DNA of 52,324 bases from Lachnospiraceae bacterium UBA3632 (GTDB lineage Bacteria; Bacillota; Clostridia; Lachnospirales; Lachnospiraceae), in NCBI GenBank assembly GCA_002373975.1, contig DFKZ01000112.1, forward strand, positions 21,501 to 73,824, in the 5' to 3' direction. The notes beneath the pieces are model-generated. The model made no database searches, had not been told where the DNA came from, and worked only from the letters and a program-made list of their open reading frames with translations. Both the position numbers and the translations under genes were made by a program. Shown here piece by piece: positions 25,768 to 34,516 of this stretch (position 1 is the stretch's first letter; every line of letters begins with the position of its first letter).

Positions 25768-27131
25768 CTAAAGTAATAACTTACGGCACATATGATCTGT
25801 TCCATCAAGGTCATTACAATCTTCTTAAAAATGCAAAAGCCCTGGGCGACTATCTTATTGTCGGTGTAACAACCGAGCATTTTGATGAGGCCAGAGGAAA
25901 AGTCAACGTTATTGACGATGTCCTGACCAGAATTGAAAATGTCAGATCCACCGGATTTGCAGATAAAATAATAGTCGAAGACCATGACGGCCAAAAGATC
26001 GAGGATATCCAGCGATACGGGGTGGATATTTTTACGGTGGGATCCGATTGGGTTGGAACATTTGACTACCTTAACCAGTTTTGTAAGGTGGTCTACTTGC
26101 CACGCACTCCCGATATTTCATCTACTTCACTCAGAGAAAACAAATTCAAGATAATGAAGACCGGAATTGTAGGTACCGGAAGAATAGCGGAGAGATTTTT
26201 AGCCGAATCAAAGTATGTCAGCGGTATCGAAACAGTTGCGGCATATAATCCCGTGAAAGAGAGCTTGATTCCATTTAGTGAAAAATGGACGCTTCAGGCT
26301 GAAAGCGAGGATTATGACAAGTTTTTGCAGGATATAGGAGCAGTATATATTGCGTCAACTAATGAGACGCATTACGAGTATGCAAAAAAAGCGCTTCTTG
26401 CGGGAAAACATGTAATGTCGGAGAAACCTCTGACATTCACAAAGGCGGAAGCCGAAGAACTCTACGGACTTGCGAAAGAAAAAAAGCTCGTGCTGCTTGA
26501 AGCTGTAAAAGCTGCATACAGCCCGGGATTCCAGAGACTTATCAGTATTGTTCAGAGCGGAAAGCTCGGTGAAATCAGGGATGTGGAAGCGAATTTCACC
26601 AGACTTGCAAAGGACGGTTCACGAGAGAGAACCGACGCCAAGTACGGTGGAGGATTCCTGGAATACGGATCCAATGTACTGCTTCCCATCATCAAAATTC
26701 TCGGAAAAGACTTTAAAGATGTCAATTTCCATATTCTCTGGGATGAGAATGGAGTTGATATATATAACAAAATTGATATAGAGTATGAGAACTCTATGGC
26801 TACCGCAAAAACCGGTGTAGGCGTAAAAACGGAAGGACAGCTGGTTGTTTCCGGTACTAAGGGTTATCTTATAGCGCCTTCTCCATGGTGGATCACCAAA
26901 CATTTTGAAGTTCGATATGAGGATGAAGATTACAGTACGGGGAATAAGATAGAGGTTTATGAACCCAGTTTCCAGGGCGACGGACTCAGATATGAAATCA
27001 GTGAGTTTATAATGAAGATTAACGGCTATGCCAGAAACAGTTACAAACTTACGGCAGAGGAATCCATAGCAATGGCTGAGATCACAGAACGCTACATGAA
27101 ATTCAGGACGGGATGTGTGCCTAAAAGCTGA
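25764..27131 (+). CDS. Cytidylyltransferase / Gfo-Idh-MocA oxidoreductase fusion
   Basis: A 455-residue two-domain protein. Residues 1-128 are a TagD-type cytidylyltransferase with GTYDLFHQGH (H14, H17) and RTPDISSTSLRE (114-125), which would activate an alcohol phosphate or phosphonate with CTP. From residue 131 a complete Gfo/Idh/MocA oxidoreductase begins (MKTGIVGTGRIAERF; EKP at 219-221), NAD(P)-dependent. The methionine at the junction looks like the old start of a separate gene. GTG at 25764 gives the GTGA overlap with the upstream stop and fits the TagD N-terminus; a GTG at 25749 would add five residues. The activated compound is unknown; glycerol phosphate is the family default. Confidence 0.82.
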   Translation: MTKVITYGTYDLFHQGHYNLLKNAKALGDYLIVGVTTEHFDEARGKVNVIDDVLTRIENVRSTGFADKIIVEDHDGQKIEDIQRYGVDIFTVGSDWVGTFDYLNQFCKVVYLPRTPDISSTSLRENKFKIMKTGIVGTGRIAERFLAESKYVSGIETVAAYNPVKESLIPFSEKWTLQAESEDYDKFLQDIGAVYIASTNETHYEYAKKALLAGKHVMSEKPLTFTKAEAEELYGLAKEKKLVLLEAVKAAYSPGFQRLISIVQSGKLGEIRDVEANFTRLAKDGSRERTDAKYGGGFLEYGSNVLLPIIKILGKDFKDVNFHILWDENGVDIYNKIDIEYENSMATAKTGVGVKTEGQLVVSGTKGYLIAPSPWWITKHFEVRYEDEDYSTGNKIEVYEPSFQGDGLRYEISEFIMKINGYARNSYKLTAEESIAMAEITERYMKFRTGCVPKS

Positions 27132-27178
27132 GCTTAAAATAGCTGTATCTTTTGATCTGTATGGATGGAGAGAATTAA

Positions 27179-28045
27179 ATGAGTAATTTAGTAGAGCTGT
27201 CTGCCGATGAACTCAGACAGCTTCAGATTATAGAACTCGAAATGCTGGCTGAGGTAGATCGTATCTGCCGTAAGCATAAAATCAATTATTCGGTGGATGC
27301 CGGAACCTTGTTGGGAGCGGTTCGTCACAAAGGTTTTATTCCCTGGGATGATGACCTTGACGTAATGTTTTTGCATGATGATTATGAGAAATTTTTTGAG
27401 GCATGCAAAACTGACCTTGACACAACAAGGTTCTTTTTTCAAGACCACAGAACAGACCCTGGGTACAGATGGGGATATGGAAAGATCCGCAGGCTCGGTA
27501 CTGAATATATAAAAGCCGGACAGGAAAAATTAAAACAGAAAACGGGAATATGTATTGATGTTTTTGATCTTGAAAATGTTCCCGACGGGGGGAAGCAGCG
27601 GAAAAAGTTTAACAGACAGATGTTCTGCATCCGGAAACTCCTGTATGCCGCATTGGGTCGGACAAATGAAAAGAATTTATTTATGCGGATATGGTATAGT
27701 CTTCTGTACCTGATACCTAGTAAATTAACACATAAAATAAAAGATAAGAAAACAGCAAAATACAATTCAGTAATTACTCAAAATGTAAATTGCCATATGT
27801 GGCCGATTAAAAAATGTGAGTACGGATTTCCGAGAGAATTGTTTTCAGGCTTTACAGATATGGAATTTGAAGGCCTGAAAATTATGGCAATAAAAGGATA
27901 CGACGAATACTTAAGGATGCGATACGGAAATTATATGGAACTGCCTCCCATGGAGCAGAGAAAAGGCGTAATGGAAGCGACGTATTTTTCATTTATTGAT
28001 ATTACCCATGATGAAATATTAGAGAAGTATAAGTCAAGTAATTAA
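27179..28045 (+). CDS. LicD family protein 2
   Basis: A 288-residue single-domain LicD protein with VDAGTLLGAVRHKGFIPWDD and catalytic DDDLD at 57-61. A second conserved region is GICIDVFDLENVP, and the family end is EYLRMRYGNYMELPP. Predicted to transfer a phosphate-linked headgroup (phosphocholine in the founding members) onto a sugar. GGAG precedes the ATG. It lies 47 bases after the fusion gene and 15 bases before the third LicD gene, on the same strand. Confidence 0.85.
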   Translation: MSNLVELSADELRQLQIIELEMLAEVDRICRKHKINYSVDAGTLLGAVRHKGFIPWDDDLDVMFLHDDYEKFFEACKTDLDTTRFFFQDHRTDPGYRWGYGKIRRLGTEYIKAGQEKLKQKTGICIDVFDLENVPDGGKQRKKFNRQMFCIRKLLYAALGRTNEKNLFMRIWYSLLYLIPSKLTHKIKDKKTAKYNSVITQNVNCHMWPIKKCEYGFPRELFSGFTDMEFEGLKIMAIKGYDEYLRMRYGNYMELPPMEQRKGVMEATYFSFIDITHDEILEKYKSSN

Positions 28046-28060
28046 GTGAGGTGAAGGGAT

Positions 28061-28933
28061 ATGGAATACAATCTTACGGAAAAAGAAAAAAAGGTTCATG
28101 AAGTAGGCCTGGACCTGCTGGCTAAAGTAAAAGAGATATGTGAAAAACATAATCTGAAGTATTTCGCGAATGCAGGCACATTGCTCGGAGCCGCAAGACA
28201 CAAAGGATTTATTCCGTGGGATGATGATATAGATATTTCTATGGAATGGGAGGACTACAAAAAATTTCTTGAAGTAGCCCCCAAGGAATGCACTTATCCG
28301 TATTATTTCCAGAGTCATCTTACTGAGCCCGATTCTGAGGTGGATCATTGTAAAATCCGCAGATCCGACACGACCGGTTTTTCTAAGTGGGAATATGAGA
28401 ATATAAAAAATCCTTCACATAACCTCGGTATTTGGCTTGATATTTTCCCGATGTTTAATCTTCCGGATGATGAGACAATCAGGGAAGAAAAAAAGAGCCG
28501 TATAATGGATTATTGGGAGATCATAAGAGGTTACAACGCAAAAAGCTGCATTGAGTACGGATTTGAGCCCAATCCCAACTATGTTAAATATATAGAGAAA
28601 TACGAAGAAGCCGCTCAGAAATATACAATCAGCGAAATAAAGAATCTCTATCTCGAAGAATGTGCTTGTGATGACAATAATTCGGAAGAGATAGGAGAGA
28701 CATCGTTCAGAACATTTAACGATAAGTTTATTTATAAAAGAGAATGGTATGCCAATGCGATAGAAATGCCGTTCGAAAATACCACGATAAGATGTCCCGA
28801 AAAATATGAAGAAATACTTACCAAAGCATATGGTGACTGGCGTACTCCTATAATAAACGGTGCCGTGCATGAAATGGAACATGTTGACCCCGAAATGCCG
28901 TTCAGCGAGTATTTAAAACAGAAGAATTCATAA
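28061..28933 (+). CDS. LicD family protein 3
   Basis: A 290-residue LicD protein with FANAGTLLGAARHKGFIPWD and DDDID at 54-58, then GIWLDIFPMFNLPDD and a C-terminal KAYGDWRTP segment. It is clearly divergent from LicD 2 outside the motifs, so the paralogs are probably not a recent duplication and may use different acceptors or headgroups. GAGGTGAAGG lies before the ATG. The gene ends 22 bases before the PEP mutase fusion gene. Confidence 0.85.
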   Translation: MEYNLTEKEKKVHEVGLDLLAKVKEICEKHNLKYFANAGTLLGAARHKGFIPWDDDIDISMEWEDYKKFLEVAPKECTYPYYFQSHLTEPDSEVDHCKIRRSDTTGFSKWEYENIKNPSHNLGIWLDIFPMFNLPDDETIREEKKSRIMDYWEIIRGYNAKSCIEYGFEPNPNYVKYIEKYEEAAQKYTISEIKNLYLEECACDDNNSEEIGETSFRTFNDKFIYKREWYANAIEMPFENTTIRCPEKYEEILTKAYGDWRTPIINGAVHEMEHVDPEMPFSEYLKQKNS

Positions 28934-28955
28934 ACCGAGAAGAGAGGTGTTGGGT

Positions 28956-30965
28956 ATGAAAGCATTGATTTTAAACTCCGGATTAGGTTCACGAATGGGA
29001 ATTCTTGCATCAGAGCATCCCAAATGTATGACGGAGGTCTCGACACATGAGACTATACTGTCAAGACAGCTTAAGCTGATTGCCGATTCAGGCATAAAAG
29101 AAGTGGTAATGACCACAGGCTATTACGACGGTGTTCTTGTAAATTACTGTGAAAGTCTTGAACTTCCGCTTCATTTTACGTTCGTAAAAAATCCCATATA
29201 TGATAAGACAAACTATATATATTCAATCTATTGCGCCAGAGAAGAATTGGATGATGATATAGTTCTGATGCACGGAGACCTTGTTTTTGAGAGCGAGGTT
29301 TTAGATGCGGTGCTTTCTTCCGAAGAATCCTGTATGACAGTATCATCCACAATGCCGATTCCGGATAAGGATTTTAAAGCCCAGATTAAAGATGGAAAAG
29401 TTATTAAGGTAGGTGTTGATATATTCACGGATGTAATGGCAGCCCAGGCTCTCTATAAGATAAAAAAAGCGGATTGGAAAACATGGCTTGACAAGATCGT
29501 TGAATTCTGCGAAGCGGGAAACACCAAGGTATATGCGGAAAACGCGCTGAATGAGCTCGACGGTGCAGCCAATATCAGTGCTTTGGATGTAAAAAATCTT
29601 TTGTGTTCAGAGATAGACAATGCCGAAGATCTTGCGGTGGTAAGCAGTAAACTTAAGGAAATAGAATCCCGTACCGTTTACATGTGCTTCTCTTCAGATA
29701 TAATTCACGGCGGCCACATAGCAATCATTAAAAAAGCGCAGAAACTGGGTAAGCTTATCATAGGCGTTCTGTCAGACGAAGCAGTGGCATCTTATAAGAG
29801 AATGCCTCTTGTTCCTGCGTCTGAAAGAAAGACTATGTTTGAAAATATAACCGGAGTATATAAGGTTGTTGACCAGGAAACACTCAGTTACAAGGAAAAC
29901 CTTGAGAAGTACAGACCCTCAATCGTAGTACACGGAGATGATTGGAGCGAGGGATTCCAGAGGCCGATTCGAGACGAGGTTACTTCCATACTGGCTTCCT
30001 ACGGAGGAAAGCTTGTAGAGTACCCGTATTCACACGATCAGAAGTATGAAGATATACAGGCACATACACGCGCTGACTTTGCAATGCCCGATTTCAGGAG
30101 AGGAAGATTAAGAAGGATGCTTGATGCCAAGGGACTTATCACGGCTATGGAAGCTCATGACGGACTTACAGGGCTTATTGTAGAAAATACCGTGGTATAT
30201 CAAAATGGCGGTGGACACCAGTTTGACGCAATGTGGATATCATCCCTCTGCGATTCGACTGCCAAGGGAAAACCTGATATAGAACTGGTTGATATGACAT
30301 CAAGGTTCAGAACCATAGAAGATATTACTGAGGTTACAACCAAACCCATCATCTTTGACGGTGATACAGGCGGAAAAACAGAACATTTTGTATATACGGT
30401 TCGCTCACTCGAGCGCCTCGGAGTATCGATGGTAATCATCGAGGACAAAACAGGACTGAAGAAAAACAGCCTGTTCGGAACCGAAGTAAAGCAGACACAG
30501 GACAGCATCGAAAACTTCAGTGAGAAGATACGTGCCGGAAAGAAGGCGCAACGCACCAAAGAATTTATGATCTGCGCAAGAATCGAAAGTCTTATTCTTG
30601 AACAGGGAATGGAGGACGCGCTGACAAGAGCATTTGCTTTTGCGGAAGCGGGAGCTGATGCCATCATGATACACAGCAGAAAAAAAGACCCTTCGGAGAT
30701 ACAGGAATTTATTGAAAAATTCCGCGAGAAAGATAAGACTACGCCGATAGTGCTCGTTCCCACCTCATTTAACTCAATCAAAGAAGAAGAGTGGAAAGAA
30801 CGTGGCGCAAATATCATCATTTATGCTAACCAGCTAATGAGAGCGGAGGTGCCTGCTATGCAGAAAGCCGCCGAGACTATTCTGTTAAATCACAGAGCAG
30901 AGGAATGCGATGCTATGTTGATGCCGTTTAAGGATATCATAAGAATGATACCCGCCGAGGTATAG
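28956..30965 (+). CDS. Trifunctional fusion: nucleotidyltransferase, cytidylyltransferase and phosphoenolpyruvate mutase
   Basis: A 669-residue protein with three domains. Residues 1-230 are a sugar-type (LicC/MobA-like) nucleotidyltransferase (LNSGLGSRMG, HPKCM, and GDLVF metal Asp), similar to enzymes that load CTP onto phosphocholine or aminoethylphosphonate. Residues about 240-365 are an HxGH cytidylyltransferase (HGGH at 251-254, SERKTMFEN). Residues about 375-669 are a PEP mutase, with FDGDTGG (468-473), the EDK motif at 496-498 and NS at 504-505. PEP mutase makes the C-P bond of phosphonopyruvate. AGAGAGG precedes ATG 28956; a GTG at 28947 would add three residues. One polypeptide thus could both make a phosphonate precursor and activate the product. 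Confidence 0.88.
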   Translation: MKALILNSGLGSRMGILASEHPKCMTEVSTHETILSRQLKLIADSGIKEVVMTTGYYDGVLVNYCESLELPLHFTFVKNPIYDKTNYIYSIYCAREELDDDIVLMHGDLVFESEVLDAVLSSEESCMTVSSTMPIPDKDFKAQIKDGKVIKVGVDIFTDVMAAQALYKIKKADWKTWLDKIVEFCEAGNTKVYAENALNELDGAANISALDVKNLLCSEIDNAEDLAVVSSKLKEIESRTVYMCFSSDIIHGGHIAIIKKAQKLGKLIIGVLSDEAVASYKRMPLVPASERKTMFENITGVYKVVDQETLSYKENLEKYRPSIVVHGDDWSEGFQRPIRDEVTSILASYGGKLVEYPYSHDQKYEDIQAHTRADFAMPDFRRGRLRRMLDAKGLITAMEAHDGLTGLIVENTVVYQNGGGHQFDAMWISSLCDSTAKGKPDIELVDMTSRFRTIEDITEVTTKPIIFDGDTGGKTEHFVYTVRSLERLGVSMVIIEDKTGLKKNSLFGTEVKQTQDSIENFSEKIRAGKKAQRTKEFMICARIESLILEQGMEDALTRAFAFAEAGADAIMIHSRKKDPSEIQEFIEKFREKDKTTPIVLVPTSFNSIKEEEWKERGANIIIYANQLMRAEVPAMQKAAETILLNHRAEECDAMLMPFKDIIRMIPAEV

Positions 30966-30968
30966 AAA

Positions 30969-32042
30969 TTGGATCAGCAAATAATATCTGCCAAAGACAA
31001 TTATGCCGGGTTGGATAAGTGGATTTATGACGGTGGAGTAAAAAAGATACTTCTTGTCTGCGGAAAATCCATATATCTTTTGAAGGAATTTTGTAAAAAG
31101 ATCGACGAGATAGAAGGCAAGGGCGTAGAGGTAGTAAGATTTCATGGATTTCAACCTAATCCACTCTATGAAAATGTTCTGGATGGATTAAACGTCTTCA
31201 ATAGTGAATCCTGCGACTCAATTATTGCAGTCGGCGGCGGCTCGGCGATGGATGTTGCCAAGTGCATTAAGCTGTATAGCGAGAAGACCGATATTCCGTT
31301 TCTTGTAATGCCGACTACGGCAGGAACAGGGTCAGAAGCAACCCGTTTTGCGGTTATTTACCGTAATGGTGAAAAGCAGAGTATAACCGATGATAGTATT
31401 ATTCCGCAGACAGTTTTAATGGATTCCAAGGCGCTTTCCACGCTTCCGGATTATCAAAAGAAAGCAGCCATGTGTGATGCCTTATGCCATGCCATCGAAT
31501 CATATTGGTCTGTAAAGAGCACTGAAGAAAGCAAAGAATACAGTCGTGATGCCATCCGAAGAATAATCCGAAATATTGATGGTTATTTAAGCAATACAGA
31601 AGATGGGCTTAGCGAAATGCTTATCGCTGCCAACATAGCCGGAAAAGCTATCAATATTACCCAGACCACGGCCGGACATGCGATGTGTTACAAAATTACG
31701 AGTCTTTTCAACATTCCGCACGGTCATGCAACTATTCTGTGCAACAGAGTTCTCTACAGATGGATGTTGGATAATACTTCGAAATGCTCTGACGAGCGGG
31801 GGCAACAGTATCTTAAAGGTATACTGGATGAAATCGGAATTGCTCTTGGCGCATCAGACGGAAAGAACGGAGCAAAGACGCTGGAAGATTTATTCGAGAA
31901 ACTCGAACTTGGTATTCCGGCTGCAACTCCGGAGCAGTTTGAGATATTGAAAAAAAGCGTTAATCCGGATCGCCTGAAGAATTTCCCGATAGATCTGGAT
32001 GAAGACACTATCGCTGGTCTGTATCATATCATATTGAGGTGA
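30969..32042 (+). CDS. Iron-containing alcohol dehydrogenase, probable phosphonoacetaldehyde reductase
   Basis: A 357-residue group III iron-dependent dehydrogenase. NAD-binding GGGSAMDVAK, the metal-site region MCDALCHAIESYW and the histidines in TAGHAMCYKI and IPHGHATI are present. In phosphonate clusters such enzymes (PhpC, FomC-like) reduce phosphonoacetaldehyde to 2-hydroxyethylphosphonate, and its place between the PEP mutase and phosphonopyruvate decarboxylase genes supports that role. The start is a TTG (30969) with GAGG eight bases upstream, three bases after the previous stop. Substrate assignment is by context. Confidence 0.8.
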   Translation: MDQQIISAKDNYAGLDKWIYDGGVKKILLVCGKSIYLLKEFCKKIDEIEGKGVEVVRFHGFQPNPLYENVLDGLNVFNSESCDSIIAVGGGSAMDVAKCIKLYSEKTDIPFLVMPTTAGTGSEATRFAVIYRNGEKQSITDDSIIPQTVLMDSKALSTLPDYQKKAAMCDALCHAIESYWSVKSTEESKEYSRDAIRRIIRNIDGYLSNTEDGLSEMLIAANIAGKAINITQTTAGHAMCYKITSLFNIPHGHATILCNRVLYRWMLDNTSKCSDERGQQYLKGILDEIGIALGASDGKNGAKTLEDLFEKLELGIPAATPEQFEILKKSVNPDRLKNFPIDLDEDTIAGLYHIILR

Positions 32043-32049
32043 TTGAATT

Positions 32050-33168
32050 ATGAAAGTTGAAAAACTTGTAGAGATTATTGGCGCGGATTTTTATACGGGA
32101 GTTCCCGACTCACAGTTAAAAGCATTGTGCAATTATCTGATCGATAAGTATGGAATTGATCCCAATCATCATTTGATTGCCGCAAATGAAGGCAACTGTG
32201 CGGCACTGGCAGCCGGATATCATCTTGCCACAGGCAAAGTGCCTGTTGTTTATATGCAAAACAGCGGAGAAGGCAATATTATCAATCCCGCGGCTTCCCT
32301 TCTCAGCGATAAGGTTTATGCGATTCCTATGATTTTTATAATCGGGTGGAGAGGAGAACCGGGAATTCATGATGAGCCTCAGCACGTATATCAGGGAGAA
32401 GTCACGCTGAAGCTTCTTGACGATATGGATATCAAATCATTTGTGGTAGACAAGGAAACCACAGAAGAAGAATTATCCGCAAAAATGAAAGAATTCCGAA
32501 CGGTTCTTGAATCCGGCAAGGATGTGGCGTTTGTCATCCGGAAGGGAGCACTTACTGATGCTCCAAAGGTGGAATATAAGAACGATAATTCTATGGTGAG
32601 GGAGGAAATAATCCGCCATATAGTACAGGCAAGTGGAGAGGATCCTATTGTTTCCACTACAGGAAAAGCAAGCCGCGAACTGTTTGAAATCAGGGAAGCT
32701 AACGGACAGAGCCATAAATATGATTTTCTTACCGTAGGTTCCATGGGACACAGTTCCTCGATAGCGCTCGGTGTCGCAATCAATAAACCGGAACTCAGAG
32801 TGTGGTGTATTGACGGCGATGGAGCTGCACTTATGCATATGGGAGCCATGGCAGTGATAGGAGCAAATAAGCCTAGGAATCTTATTCACGTTGTGATCAA
32901 TAACGGTGCACATGAGACAGTTGGAGGTATGCCCACTGTTGCAGGACAGATTGATTTGATCGGAATTGCAAAAGCCTGCGGATATCCAAACGCAGTTTCT
33001 GTGGATAATTTTGACGCGCTTGACAATGAACTGAATGCAGCAAAAAGCAGAAATGAAATGTCATTCATAGAGGTGAAGTGTTCGATCGGAGCAAGGGAGG
33101 ATCTCGGTCGGCCAACCACTTCAGCATTGGAAAACAAGCAGAATTTCATGGACTATTTAAAGAATTAA
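32050..33168 (+). CDS. aepY: Phosphonopyruvate decarboxylase
   Basis: A 372-residue thiamine diphosphate enzyme that decarboxylates phosphonopyruvate to phosphonoacetaldehyde, making the PEP mutase step irreversible. The N-terminal PYR domain has FYTGVPDSQLKAL and the catalytic-type Glu in AANEGNCAALAAGY. The C-terminal PP domain has GDG at 256-258 followed by the NNGAHETVGG segment. Length and motifs match Ppd/Fom2. GAGGTGATT precedes the ATG. It is followed by a 40-base gap and a clear shift to more AT-rich coding sequence. Confidence 0.93.
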   Translation: MKVEKLVEIIGADFYTGVPDSQLKALCNYLIDKYGIDPNHHLIAANEGNCAALAAGYHLATGKVPVVYMQNSGEGNIINPAASLLSDKVYAIPMIFIIGWRGEPGIHDEPQHVYQGEVTLKLLDDMDIKSFVVDKETTEEELSAKMKEFRTVLESGKDVAFVIRKGALTDAPKVEYKNDNSMVREEIIRHIVQASGEDPIVSTTGKASRELFEIREANGQSHKYDFLTVGSMGHSSSIALGVAINKPELRVWCIDGDGAALMHMGAMAVIGANKPRNLIHVVINNGAHETVGGMPTVAGQIDLIGIAKACGYPNAVSVDNFDALDNELNAAKSRNEMSFIEVKCSIGAREDLGRPTTSALENKQNFMDYLKN

Positions 33169-33208
33169 AATCAATTTTCTAAGATGACGGAATACGGAGG
33201 ACCGGGCA

Positions 33209-34495
33209 GTGGGAAATAATGTCAATACTGACGAAATAATGGTTACGATAGAATGTAGTACATATAATCATGTAAAATATATCAGAGATATGTTAGATGG
33301 AATACTAATGCAGAAAACGAATTTTAGGTTTAATGTTTTTATTTTTGACGATTTTTCTACAGATGGTACATCAAGTATAATTAAAGACTATGTCGATAAA
33401 TATCCAGACATCTTTTATCTATTTATACCCCCATACAATACATTTTCCCGAGGTGAGTGGAGAAAATGGTTCAAAAAACTTAAACTGGAAAAGTTCCATG
33501 GGAAATATGGATGTTGGTGCGAAGGCGATGATTACTGGACGGACCCTTATAAGCTTCAAATACAATTTGATTTTATGGAATCTCATCCGGATGTATCGCT
33601 TACCGCACATGCTTCTAACTGGTTAAATTTTGAAGATGAAACTTCAGAAGAGTATCATCCATATAATGGTGATCGTTACTTAACACCCGAGGAGATAATT
33701 ATGCCTCCAATTGGCATACTTAGTTCGGCAACTGTGATGGCAAAAAAAGAAGTATTTTTCTATGATGATAGATTTCCTACGGCTGATACAGCGGATTACA
33801 GATTTCAACTCCATGCACTTACTAAAGGAAAAGTATACTATTTTGACAGGGTTATGTCTGTATACAGATATAGAACAGAGGGCTCATGGACGAGACAAAC
33901 TGAAAAAGATCATGAAAAGTTTTTGTCACACACTTTCAGTATTATTTCAATGCTTCAAAAATTTAATGATTACACAGAGAAAAAATATGCTCAGCCAATA
34001 ATGAAGAGGAGCAACTGGTGGCTATGCCGTTGTGCTTTCTTAAATAGTAGTCTTTGTAGCGATGAGTTTGAATTGATAATGAAAAATGTTTTTGGAAATG
34101 AGCAATCTTCAAATGTGCATGCTATGAGGGCTGCATATAGACTCTTATCGGGAGTCTTTGATATGACCGAAAAAGAAAAGGCAACGATTCAGTTGTATAA
34201 AAAGATTGTAGTTCTTGGAATAGGAGACTACCCGAAACACATAGCTGATAATTTGAATCATAACGAGATAGATTTTTGTGGTTATGTTGAAACAGATTTT
34301 AGAGAACCTGGAAAAAACTTTAATGGTAAACCAGTTTGGAAGATGAAGGATTATCCCTATGACTGGAATGATACATTCATTGTCATTGGAGGAGTTTGGA
34401 AAAGAGAAGAGGAAATAGTACCGGAGTTAAAAAAATATGGATGTGAACATTTTTTTGCTCCATTGTGGAATGATTTATTAGGACAGAATAGTTGA
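33209..34495 (+). CDS. Glycosyltransferase family 2 with C-terminal Rossmann-like domain
   Basis: A 428-residue protein. Residues about 8-230 are a GT-A fold family 2 glycosyltransferase (TIECSTYNHVKYI, FDDFSTDGT, and EGDDYW as DxD-like motif). Residues about 330-428 form a separate Rossmann-like domain (KKIVVLGIGDYPKHIADNL ... DTFIVIGG), of the kind attached to many glycan enzymes. The start is a GTG (33209) with GGAGG eight bases upstream. First gene of the AT-rich block. Sugar donor and acceptor unknown. Confidence 0.85.
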   Translation: MGNNVNTDEIMVTIECSTYNHVKYIRDMLDGILMQKTNFRFNVFIFDDFSTDGTSSIIKDYVDKYPDIFYLFIPPYNTFSRGEWRKWFKKLKLEKFHGKYGCWCEGDDYWTDPYKLQIQFDFMESHPDVSLTAHASNWLNFEDETSEEYHPYNGDRYLTPEEIIMPPIGILSSATVMAKKEVFFYDDRFPTADTADYRFQLHALTKGKVYYFDRVMSVYRYRTEGSWTRQTEKDHEKFLSHTFSIISMLQKFNDYTEKKYAQPIMKRSNWWLCRCAFLNSSLCSDEFELIMKNVFGNEQSSNVHAMRAAYRLLSGVFDMTEKEKATIQLYKKIVVLGIGDYPKHIADNLNHNEIDFCGYVETDFREPGKNFNGKPVWKMKDYPYDWNDTFIVIGGVWKREEEIVPELKKYGCEHFFAPLWNDLLGQNS

Positions 34496-34516
34496 CTATT
34501 CGGAGAGGAAGGCGTT

